17,749 nucleotides of DNA. Origin: Rhodobacterales bacterium (GTDB lineage: Bacteria; Pseudomonadota; Alphaproteobacteria; Rhodobacterales; Rhodobacteraceae). Where the stretch lies: positions 1 to 17,749 of the forward strand of contig JAACVA010000009.1 in NCBI GenBank assembly GCA_009992615.1. The letters are read 5' to 3'. Shown piece after piece: positions 7,533-14,760 of this stretch (the first letter of the stretch is position 1; each line of letters starts with the position of its first letter). The translations under genes were made by a program, and so were the position numbers. The notes under the pieces are model-generated. The model did not search any database. It worked only from the letters and a program-made list of their open reading frames with translations, and was not told where the DNA came from.

Positions 7533-9127
7533 CCGCCGTTCTGACAGTCAAGAACCTGACCGTTTCGTTCCGACAGGACGGGGCCGAAACGCAAGCCGTG
7601 CGTGGCGTGTCGTTTCATGTGGACAAGGGTGAAACGGTTGCCTTGGTGGGTGAATCGGGGTCGGGCAAATCGGTGACAGCTCTGTCCACCGTATCGCTGT
7701 TGGGCGATTCGGCGCAGACCTCGGGTTCGATCACCTATTTGGGGGCCGAAATGGTCGGGGCCTCGGAAAAAGAATTGCGCCGGGTGCGCGGCAACGACAT
7801 CAGTTTCATCTTTCAAGAGCCGATGACCTCGCTCAATCCGCTGCATACGCTGGAAAAACAGCTGGCCGAATCGATCACGCTGCATCAGGGGCTTGACGGG
7901 CAAACGCTGCACGACAAAATCATAGAGTTGCTGGTCCAGGTGGGCATCAATGACCCAGAGTCGCGTTTGGGGGCTTATCCGCACCAGTTGTCGGGCGGCC
8001 AGCGCCAGCGTGTGATGATCGCCATGGCCCTGGCCAACGGCCCCGAACTGTTGATTGCCGATGAACCGACCACAGCGTTGGATGTGACGATCCAGGCGCA
8101 GATCCTTGACCTTCTGGATGGGTTGAAACGCGACAAGGGGCTGTCGATGCTGTTCATCACCCATGATCTGGGCATCGTGCGCAAGATCGCCGACAGGGTG
8201 TGTGTTATGAAAGAGGGCGAAATCGTCGAGCATGGCCCGACCGGCGAAATTTTTGCAAATCCTCAACACGCGTATACGAAGATGCTGTTGAACGCCGAAA
8301 GCACGGGGGTGCCGGCCCCGGTGCAGGACGACGCCGATGAAATCCTGCACACGAAAGACCTGCGCATCTGGTTTCCCATTCAGCGTGGTTTCCTGAAACG
8401 CACTGTGGGCCATGTGAAGGCGGTGAACGCCGCCACCTTGTCGGTGCGGCGTGGTGAAACGGTCGGAATTGTAGGCGAATCCGGTTCAGGCAAGACGACG
8501 CTGGCCTTGGCGATCATGCGGCTGATCCCGTCGCAAGGGCCGATCATTTTCATGGGGCGCGATGTGCAAGGTCTGCAAGGGCGCGACATGCGGCCCCTGC
8601 GCAGCGCGATGCAGATCGTGTTTCAGGATCCCTATGGCTCACTTTCGCCGCGTATGACGGTGGAAGAGATCATCGCCGAAGGGCTGACGATTCACGGCAC
8701 TCGCGACGGCCAGGACAAACGCACCATGGTGGCGGAGATCATGGCCGAGGTTGGGTTGGATCCGTTGACCATGCACCGATACCCGCATGAATTTTCCGGT
8801 GGTCAGCGGCAGCGAATCGCCATTGCCCGCGCGATGATCCTGCGCCCGCTGTTGGTGGTGCTGGATGAACCTACCAGTGCGCTGGATATGACCGTTCAGG
8901 TGCAGATCGTGAAATTGCTTCGGGATTTGCAGCAGAAATATCAGCTGGCCTATCTGTTTATCAGTCACGACCTGAAGGTCGTCCGGGCCCTGTCGCACAA
9001 GGTGCTGGTGATGAAAGAGGGCGATGTGGTGGAGCAGGGCGACGCCGGTCAGATATTCGACAACCCGCGTACCGACTACACCCGTGCCTTGTTGGCGGCG
9101 GCGCTCGACCACAAGGCGCGGGCCTGA
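7529..9127 (+). CDS. yejF: Peptide ABC transporter, fused double ATPase YejF
   Basis: A 532-residue cytosolic protein with two complete ABC ATPase domains in tandem, equivalent to DppD and DppF fused, as in E. coli YejF. Domain 1 has Walker A GESGSGKS (41-48), signature LSGGQRQR (from about 154) and Walker B LLIADEP. Domain 2 has Walker A GESGSGKT (from about 316), signature FSGGQRQRIA (about 422) and Walker B LVVLDEP. Switch histidines are present in both (ITHDLG and ISHDLK). It powers import by the YejBE channel. The start is GTG at 7529, overlapping the yejE stop by four bases; the downstream sequence VLTVKNLTVSF is the usual N-terminus, so the start is secure. Last gene of the operon, ending 10 bases from the convergent carboxypeptidase gene with no clear terminator between. 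Confidence 0.95.
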   Translation: MTAVLTVKNLTVSFRQDGAETQAVRGVSFHVDKGETVALVGESGSGKSVTALSTVSLLGDSAQTSGSITYLGAEMVGASEKELRRVRGNDISFIFQEPMTSLNPLHTLEKQLAESITLHQGLDGQTLHDKIIELLVQVGINDPESRLGAYPHQLSGGQRQRVMIAMALANGPELLIADEPTTALDVTIQAQILDLLDGLKRDKGLSMLFITHDLGIVRKIADRVCVMKEGEIVEHGPTGEIFANPQHAYTKMLLNAESTGVPAPVQDDADEILHTKDLRIWFPIQRGFLKRTVGHVKAVNAATLSVRRGETVGIVGESGSGKTTLALAIMRLIPSQGPIIFMGRDVQGLQGRDMRPLRSAMQIVFQDPYGSLSPRMTVEEIIAEGLTIHGTRDGQDKRTMVAEIMAEVGLDPLTMHRYPHEFSGGQRQRIAIARAMILRPLLVVLDEPTSALDMTVQVQIVKLLRDLQQKYQLAYLFISHDLKVVRALSHKVLVMKEGDVVEQGDAGQIFDNPRTDYTRALLAAALDHKARA

Positions 9128-9137
9128 GGGCCGACGG

Positions 9138-10553
9138 TCAGCTGGGCCCGAGTGTCGTGCAGGACATGCGCCGCGCCTCAAGGCGCCGACAGGCCAGTTG
9201 TGCCATATCTTCCGTCATGCCGACGAAATTCGCCTCGTACCCGCCACTGCGTGACACGACCTTGCGCAGCGCCTCGTCGAGGGTGCTGATTTCGACAAGG
9301 GCTGTTTTCAGCAGCACACGCTCGGCCTCGTATTGCGATGCATATTTTCCAACGTTGATGCCGTAGTGCCGACCACCTGCCGTCGAAACGCGGGTGACCA
9401 CCTCAAGTTTCAGCGCGCCGGGTGTTCCTTCTGGTGCAGCCGCGATCAGATCTTCCGGGCGCGGTGGCGGGACCGGCGCGGCGGCGACGATCAGGCTGGC
9501 AGGCAGGCTGTTGGGTGCAGCCTCGTCGCGGGGCTTTTCGGGGGCAAGGGCGGCGATTACCACGGGGGCCGCGGTATGGCCGGGGCGCGGCTGTGGGCGC
9601 AGAGATTTCTGTGGCGCCATTACCACACGAATTGTCTTGCCTTTCAGCGTGGCGTCGCCCGGCACCGCTGCCACAAGGGCGGGCGGGGCAGGGGCCTTGA
9701 TCGGGGCATTGCTGGGCGCGCGTTTGAAACCAAGGTCCAACAATTCAGCCACCTTGGCATTGCGCGACGCCGTCGATCGGCCGCCAAACACCGTCGCAAT
9801 CACCCGTTCGTTGCCGCGCACGGCTGATGCCACAAGATTGAACCCGGCAGCGTTGGTGTATCCGGTTTTGATGCCGTCTGCACCGGGATAGTCGGCCAGC
9901 AATCGGCGGTTGGTGTTTCTGACGATCCGCCCGCCGGCATTTTCTGACTGACGTGAAAACAGGTTATAGTATTGTGGATAGTCAAACAGCAGCCGACGCC
10001 CCAGAACTGTCATGTCGCGAGCCGTCGAAAGATGGCCTTCCGCAGTCAGGCCGTTGGCGTTCTTGAACGTCGTGCGCGTCATGCCCAACGCTTTGGCCGT
10101 GCGCGTCATGCGGTCGGCAAAAGCTGCCTCCGACCCCGAGACCGCCTCGCCGATCGCGGTGGCGGCGTCATTGCCGGATTTGATCGCCGCCGCTCTGATC
10201 AGATGCCGCAAGGCAATGTTTTCGCCGGCCCTCAGGCCCAGCTTTGATGGCGGTTCGGACGCGGCATTTTTGGAAACGCGCACTTGGGTGTCGAGGCTGA
10301 TCTCGCCTCTGCGGATTGCCTCGAAGGCGACGTAAAGCGTCATCATCTTGGTCAGGGATGCGGGATGCAGCCGTGTATCGGCGTTGGTCGCGTGCAGCAC
10401 CTCGCCGGTGCGGGCATCCATCACCATCGCCGCATAGGGGGCGGGTCGTGCCATACTGGGCACAACGAATAGGAAAATGGTCGTGATTATCAGGCCTGCC
10501 TTAACAAGCGATACCATTCGTGTTCCCACGGTCACTGCCTTTTTCTGCCTCAC
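9138..10553 (-). CDS. D-alanyl-D-alanine carboxypeptidase with C-terminal SPOR-like region
   Basis: A serine-type penicillin-binding protein of the PBP5/6 (peptidase S11) family that trims the terminal D-Ala from murein pentapeptides. All active-site motifs are present: S66-L-T-K69, S126-G-N128 and K229-T-G231. The N-terminus has a basic start and a hydrophobic segment (about 16-33) ending near SMARPAP, a secretion signal. After the catalytic domain (to about 275) comes a Pro/Ala-rich linker (about 276-375). A C-terminal SPOR-like segment (about 385-465: YGINVGKYASQYEAERVL) would bind denuded septal glycan, replacing the amphipathic C-terminal helix of E. coli PBP5. The start is uncertain: GTG at 10553, or ATG at 10517 (MVSLVKAG), which leaves a better-proportioned signal peptide. 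It converges on the yej operon. Confidence 0.92.
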   Translation of the reverse strand: MRQKKAVTVGTRMVSLVKAGLIITTIFLFVVPSMARPAPYAAMVMDARTGEVLHATNADTRLHPASLTKMMTLYVAFEAIRRGEISLDTQVRVSKNAASEPPSKLGLRAGENIALRHLIRAAAIKSGNDAATAIGEAVSGSEAAFADRMTRTAKALGMTRTTFKNANGLTAEGHLSTARDMTVLGRRLLFDYPQYYNLFSRQSENAGGRIVRNTNRRLLADYPGADGIKTGYTNAAGFNLVASAVRGNERVIATVFGGRSTASRNAKVAELLDLGFKRAPSNAPIKAPAPPALVAAVPGDATLKGKTIRVVMAPQKSLRPQPRPGHTAAPVVIAALAPEKPRDEAAPNSLPASLIVAAAPVPPPRPEDLIAAAPEGTPGALKLEVVTRVSTAGGRHYGINVGKYASQYEAERVLLKTALVEISTLDEALRKVVSRSGGYEANFVGMTEDMAQLACRRLEARRMSCTTLGPS

Positions 10554-10579
10554 GCGGCCAGATCTGTCGCCTGATCCGC

Positions 10580-11071
10580 TTAAGGCTGAACAATAGCATG
10601 AAATGCTTTGGCATAAAACACCTTAATTTCAGATACTTTTGCTTGGTCTCTCATCTGAAACCTCAAGATGTAGGGCGCGGGTGTTTGATACCCCCAAGAT
10701 GTTTCAATAGGACCGTGTACATCTGAAAGATACCTTGTGTCAGGGCTCGGGTCAGGCCAATAATCCGGCTCAATGAGTCGATGGCGCGGAATCGCGGATG
10801 GTTTTGCGGTGCATTGGCCTGTTCCCGCGCCCAAGGCGCCCCGTGTGGCACATGCACGCCCCAGCCGCCCGGATCCAGCACCGGCAGCCACAGGATTTCA
10901 ACGAATTCCGCGCCGTCATCGTTTTTGTCGCCCCCTTGGTATGGCGGGCAAAGATCGCAGCATAGCGTTCGGGGGTTTTGTCCGACACGATTTCGATGCC
11001 GTGAAACAGATCGCCCAATCCTGACAGCGCTACTTTGCGTTCCTGGTCCAGAAGATTGCACTTGGTATACT
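10580..11071 (-). pseudogene. Decayed gene of unrecognised family (at least two frameshifts)
   Basis: Three successive frames on the minus strand join into one plausible protein. From about 11071 to 10935 it reads DLFHGIEIVSDKTPERYAAI and on to FARHTKG. Then, after a shift at a run of five G (10931-10935 read on the minus strand), DDGAEFVEILWLPVLDPGG and VHVPHGAPWAREQ (about 10934-10790). After a second shift near 10785 it reads LIEPDYWPDPSPDTRYLSD and GYQTPAPYILRFQ, to a TAA at 10580-10582. One extra G at the first site would restore GGDKNDDG. I do not recognise the family and give no function. No start codon with a ribosome-binding site is obvious; a TGA stands in frame about nine codons before the segment. 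A single-base sequencing error at the homopolymer cannot be excluded for the first shift, but two shifts plus a missing start favour real decay. Confidence 0.5.
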
Positions 11072-11128
11072 CGGAGTTCTTGCTGAGGCGAATTCACGTT
11101 TGGGTTTTGGAAAGGTTCAGGCAATTCA

Positions 11129-11478
11129 ATGATCCGGGCGGATTATATTTCCCGAGCGGAACGACTGGTCCTTGAGGCGTGCGGGCGCGGTCAGCGCAAA
11201 GACCATGGCGTTGCGCGGGGGGGCAAACGCGATCCCACTGCTTGATGTTGGCGACAGCTGCGTGCAGATCGCGAAATTACTATACCAGGACGACGACACC
11301 ATTCGTGATCGGTACAAATCCTGTCGTGACAGGGTCTGGGGCGCTTGCCGTTGATGGCTGGAAAGACGGCAAGTCTTTTATGGCCAGTGACAAGGAAACT
11401 GCGCCATGCAATTGGCTCCAGGCTCGCTTTTGCCGATCAACAGTTGCGATCAAGGCTTGCATCACCGCTGCGTTTGGT
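11129..11478 (+). pseudogene. IS630-family transposase fragment, frameshifted and truncated
   Basis: Reading across three frames restores the N-terminal third of an IS630-family transposase. ATG at 11129 gives IRADYISRAERLVLEACGRG, up to a run of seven G (11217-11223). A +1 shift leads to AIPLLDVGDSCVQIAKLLY and DDDTIRDRYKS, a helix-turn-helix region. A second +1 shift near 11340 gives LAVDGWKDGKSFMASDKET and the ARFCRSTVAIKA block. Homology stops near 11478, before the DDE catalytic domain: the Asp and Glu motifs (for example a VHPxxxxxP-type block) are absent. The fragment is therefore inactive. I could not define inverted repeats or a TA target duplication. The 11479-11685 stretch that follows holds no gene I can recognise. 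Confidence 0.8.
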
Positions 11479-11685
11479 GAGACTGTGCAGAATCTTTCGC
11501 TCTCGTTCATTTTGTTGCGCCCTTGGGAGGCGCTTTTCGAACATGATCGCGAACTGGCTTTTGACGGCGTGCCATTCGCGCCCGATCCAAAATCAAGGCG
11601 AAGATCAGCCGTGCGCTCCTGAAATGGTAAAGGCTGCCAACAATCCATCAGGCGCCAAAACAGGACACTCTTGAATTATTGCGGT

Positions 11686-11718
11686 CAAGTCAGGCGAATG
11701 GTTTTTTCGTTTCTTCAT
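11686..11718 (-). mobile_element. Possible stub of an IS3-family orfA
   Basis: On the minus strand an ATG at 11718 opens MKKRKNHSPDL, which resembles the start of IS3-family OrfA proteins (typically MKKRKNHSPEFKAKV...). The similarity ends after about ten codons, so only the very beginning of the element would remain. The bases upstream on that strand (about 11719-11756) include a partly palindromic GTGGATC / GATCCAC pair that might be part of the element's left end. The call rests on eleven residues and is tentative. Confidence 0.3.
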
Positions 11719-11756
11719 TGTGGATCACTTCTATCGTGATGCGATCCACCCAAACG

Positions 11757-12440
11757 ATGGGTCTGAAACCTGTGACCACCTCTGCGTCGGGCGAGTTTCT
11801 TTAGTACACTGCGAGGGATGTCGAACGTGTTTATCCCGATCTGACGATTTTGCCGCTTGTCGAAGATTTTCTGCAAGATATGAAACTGCCGCCCGCAATA
11901 GGGAGAACGCCCAAAGTGGCATTTTCCCCCGGATCGACAATTGGCAACCTGGAACTGGTTGAGGCGCAAAATCTGCTCCGGCGCGTCAGGAATCGGCAAG
12001 GCATCACGGCCTTTTCCCTCTGTGTGGATCTCGTGAAATATCCTGAGATACTGATCCGCGCCTATGACGACACTGAATAAGTGACCACCGTTTTCAACCG
12101 CAATCTTCGTCATCGCCTGAACGGTGAGGCCGGGGCCAATCTAGACGCGAAGAGCTTTGACCATCAGGCCCGTTGGAATGCCAAGCTTTCTCGTATCGAA
12201 ATGCACCTTGTGAGTCGCGCTGCGCAGACCGTCCTCCTCGACGGATTAAGCATTCAGTTTCGCAGTGGTGAGAGGATCCACACCGACAGCAGCAACAAAT
12301 ACAGCCAGCGCGGCGCGGATGACATGGCGACCAAGACCGGATGGCGGATCTCGGAATTTCCCACCGATCCGCACCGGCTTTTCGCAGTGGCCGTGCTTGA
12401 ACCCGGCGAGCAATCACAATGTTGGCACAATGGACAGTAA
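11757..12440 (+). pseudogene. egtD: egtD remnant (L-histidine N-alpha-methyltransferase), two in-frame stops
   Basis: One continuous plus-strand frame carries the C-terminal two thirds of EgtD, the SAM-dependent enzyme that trimethylates histidine to hercynine in ergothioneine synthesis. Recognisable blocks are SASGEFL (11784-11801, cf. DISGEFL), DVERVYPDLTILPLVEDF, VAFSPGSTIGNLE, a LCVDLVKYPEILIRAYDD stretch, RWNAKLSRIEMHLVSRAAQT and SGERIHTDSSNKYS, ending near DPHRLFAVAVLE before TAA at 12438-12440. Two stops interrupt the frame: TAG at 11802-11804 and TAA at 12078-12080, the latter just before the VTTVFNRNL block where intact proteins read through. The N-terminal third (about 100 residues) is missing and replaced upstream by insertion-sequence debris. 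No frameshift is needed, so the decay is by truncation plus nonsense changes. No egtB is visible nearby. Confidence 0.82.
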
Positions 12441-12533
12441 CCGTATCGTTGGCGCTTTGCTTTTCCAAGGATTCGAAGCAGTGTCGCAGCAATCCGGCAT
12501 TGAATTTCAGCAGACGAACAACAGGAAACGACT

Positions 12534-13061
12534 ATGACAAACAAACCCAAATCCGGTGAGCGCCTTCCCGAAACCAAAGTGCCACGGCTTGGCGGTGGTG
12601 AGTTGCACCTCGGGGCGCCTATGGGCGATCACGATTGGCAGATGGTGGTGTTCTATCGTGGCGCACATTGCCCGATCTGCAAAACCTACCTTGCCGAGCT
12701 TGAGCGCACAGCCCCCGATTTTGCCAAGGCAGGGGTTGGTGTCGTTGCCATATCCGGTGACCCGGAAGATCGCGCCAAAAGTTTCACCGACGAGATTGGC
12801 GTGTCGTTTCCGGTCGGCTATGGGCTGACCGTCGATCAGATGCAGATGCTTGGCCTCTATGTCTCAGAGCCGCGCTCGGAGAAAGAAACCGACCGTCCCT
12901 TCGCTGAGCCGGGCGTGATCGTGATTAACGCTGACGGACTGCTTCAGGTCGTGGATATCTCGAACGCGCCGTTTGCAAGACCGGATCTCGCCGGCCTCGC
13001 CAAGGGGCTGAAGTTTATCCGTGACAATGACTATCCGATCCGCGGTCGCCTGACGGCCTGA
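12534..13061 (+). CDS. Peroxiredoxin-like protein (AhpC/TSA, PRX-like2 type)
   Basis: A 175-residue cytosolic thioredoxin-fold protein. The active-site region is VVFYRGAHCPICKTYLAEL (about 38-56) with C46-x-x-C49, the RG-x-x-CP-x-C form of the PRX-like2 / AhpC-TSA_2 group rather than the PxxxTxxC of classic peroxiredoxins. With C49 aligned as the peroxidatic cysteine, the catalytic Thr position is taken by C46. Other fold elements are VVAISGDPEDRAKSF (about 70-84), FPVGYGLT (92-99) and AEPGVIVINADG (124-135). It likely reduces peroxides or acts as a disulfide reductase; the substrate is unknown. An AGGAAA ribosome-binding site precedes the ATG. It sits downstream of the egtD remnant in the same orientation and upstream of bdhA with a 111-base gap, so co-transcription with bdhA is possible but not shown. 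Confidence 0.85.
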   Translation: MTNKPKSGERLPETKVPRLGGGELHLGAPMGDHDWQMVVFYRGAHCPICKTYLAELERTAPDFAKAGVGVVAISGDPEDRAKSFTDEIGVSFPVGYGLTVDQMQMLGLYVSEPRSEKETDRPFAEPGVIVINADGLLQVVDISNAPFARPDLAGLAKGLKFIRDNDYPIRGRLTA

Positions 13062-13172
13062 ACACCTTGCGTGCGGTTCGATGCGACTTTCAAAAGATCG
13101 ATCCGTTTTGCCGTTCTTCTCCAAAAAAAGAAAGATCGGTCCCTTCCCATTTTTCGCAAAGGCAACAGCACC

Positions 13173-13943
13173 ATGCAACTTAACGGCAAGATCTGCATCA
13201 TCACCGGGGGTGCCAGCGGCATCGGCCTGGAAATCGCCAAACGCTTTGCCGCTGCGGGCGGTAAAGTGGTGATCGCCGATATCGACATCGACGCGGCGAA
13301 CGAAGCGGCAAAGTCGCTGGGCGATGGGCACATGGGCGTGGATATGGACGTGACCGACGAGGGCGCGGTGCAGCGCGGCGTTGACAAGGTGATCGACGCG
13401 CACGGCCGGGTGGACGTTCTGCTGTCAAACGCCGGCATCCAGATGGTTAAACGGGTCGAGGAGTTCACCTTTGACGAATGGCGCAAAGTGGTGTCGATTC
13501 ACCTTGACGGCGCGTTCCTGACGTCAAAAGCCGTGTTGCCACAGATGTACAAGCAGGGGTCGGGCACTATCCTCTACATGGGCTCGGTCCATTCTCAGGA
13601 AGCCTCGGCGCTCAAGGCGCCCTATGTGGCGGCCAAGCACGGCCTGATGGGGCTGGCCCGCACGATTGCCAAGGAAGGCGGCGAAAAGGGCGTGCGCACC
13701 AACGTGATCTGCCCCGGCTTTGTCAAGACACCGCTGGTGGACAAGCAGATTCCGGAACAAGCCAAGGATCTTGGCATTTCCGAAGAGGATGTGGTCAACA
13801 AGGTGATGCTGGGCGAGACGGTGGACAAGGAATTCACCACCGTCGAGGATGTGGCGCATACCGCGCTTTTCCTTGCCAGCTTCCCCAGCAATGCGTTGAC
13901 TGGCCAAAGCATCGTGGTCAGCCACGGCTGGCGGATGGACTGA
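13173..13943 (+). CDS. bdhA: 3-hydroxybutyrate dehydrogenase (SDR family)
   Basis: A 256-residue short-chain dehydrogenase that oxidises D-3-hydroxybutyrate to acetoacetate with NAD. It shows the Rossmann motif TGGASGIG (11-18), an acidic D36 after the second strand favouring NAD, N86-A-G88, and the catalytic set S138, Y151 and K155 (YVAAK). What identifies it beyond a generic SDR is the C-terminal lid: FVKTPLVDKQIPEQAKDLGI (about 183-202), FTTVEDVA and the ending ALTGQSIVVSHGWRMD, typical of 3-hydroxybutyrate dehydrogenases. The frame is open further upstream, but the family N-terminus and length point to the ATG at 13173, with only a weak AAAGG ribosome-binding site. The gene is 26 bases from adc and heads a bdhA-adc-patatin set. 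Confidence 0.93.
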   Translation: MQLNGKICIITGGASGIGLEIAKRFAAAGGKVVIADIDIDAANEAAKSLGDGHMGVDMDVTDEGAVQRGVDKVIDAHGRVDVLLSNAGIQMVKRVEEFTFDEWRKVVSIHLDGAFLTSKAVLPQMYKQGSGTILYMGSVHSQEASALKAPYVAAKHGLMGLARTIAKEGGEKGVRTNVICPGFVKTPLVDKQIPEQAKDLGISEEDVVNKVMLGETVDKEFTTVEDVAHTALFLASFPSNALTGQSIVVSHGWRMD

Positions 13944-13969
13944 GATCAACAATCAAGGGACATCAGACC

Positions 13970-14713
13970 ATGAACAAGACCGACATTCTGTCGCTCGCCG
14001 GCATGCCGCCAGGTAACCCCAGTTATCCCCACGGCCCGTATCGATTCATCGACCGCGAATATTTCAATATCGTCTATGTGACGGATCCAGAGGCGATCAG
14101 GGCGATGGTGCCCGAGCCGTTGGAGCCGGACGGGTCGGACACCGTGGTCTATGAGTGGATCAACATGCCAGACAGTTCTGGCTTTGGGGCGTATCAGGAG
14201 TCTGGAATTGTCATCCCCTGCCTGCTGGACGGCAAACCGGTCAACTACACTGCGATGATGTTTCTCAATATCGAACCGCCGATCACCGCGGGGCGCGAGA
14301 TCTGGGGCTTTCCCAAACGCTGGGGCGAGCCGTCCTTGCGGGTGGAAAAAGACACGCTCACCGGTACGTTGAACTATGCCGGGCAGCGGGTGGCGATGGG
14401 TACCATGGTCTACAAACACGAAAACGCCTGTGACGATCCGGTCGAGTGTGCGAAGAAATTGACCAAGACGGTCGTGAACCTCAAGCTGATCCCTTGCGTC
14501 ACCGGCGGGCCGCGCATTGCCGAGCTTGTCGCATTTGAGATGACTGACGTCACCGTCAAAGGTTTCTGGCGCGGCCGGGCGCGGTTGCATCTTGTGCCGC
14601 ATGTCAATGCGCCGGTGGCCGACCTGCCGGTCCGCCGCATCATCGAGGGCCAGCATATCATCGCCGACCTGTCGCTGCCCTACGGGCGAATCGTTCACGA
14701 CTATCGTGCCTGA
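13970..14713 (+). CDS. adc: Acetoacetate decarboxylase
   Basis: A 247-residue protein of the acetoacetate decarboxylase family, which converts acetoacetate to acetone and CO2 through a Schiff base on lysine. The active-site block GREIWGFPKRWGEP (108-121) places the catalytic lysine at K116; the neighbouring lysine of the clostridial enzyme (FPKK) is arginine here (R117). Other family features are the N-terminal YPHGPYRFIDREYFNIVY stretch (about 19-36) and the end LPYGRIVHDY. AAGGGA stands nine bases before the ATG. It lies directly between a 3-hydroxybutyrate dehydrogenase, which makes its predicted substrate, and a patatin-like hydrolase, which supports true acetoacetate decarboxylase activity over the related but different reactions known in this superfamily. 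Confidence 0.9.
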   Translation: MNKTDILSLAGMPPGNPSYPHGPYRFIDREYFNIVYVTDPEAIRAMVPEPLEPDGSDTVVYEWINMPDSSGFGAYQESGIVIPCLLDGKPVNYTAMMFLNIEPPITAGREIWGFPKRWGEPSLRVEKDTLTGTLNYAGQRVAMGTMVYKHENACDDPVECAKKLTKTVVNLKLIPCVTGGPRIAELVAFEMTDVTVKGFWRGRARLHLVPHVNAPVADLPVRRIIEGQHIIADLSLPYGRIVHDYRA

Positions 14714-14760
14714 TCGCGCGCAGGCGTCAGGCATAGCAACACTTGAAAAGGGCCGATCAC

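Noticed and set aside
9116..9150. GGGCC repeats between yejF and the carboxypeptidase gene as a shared terminator
   Set aside because: No stem of convincing length with a short loop and no T run on either strand.
11720..11760. Partly palindromic GTGGATC / GATCCAC segment as a terminator or operator
   Set aside because: Arms do not pair cleanly, there is no T run, and it lies in transposon debris.
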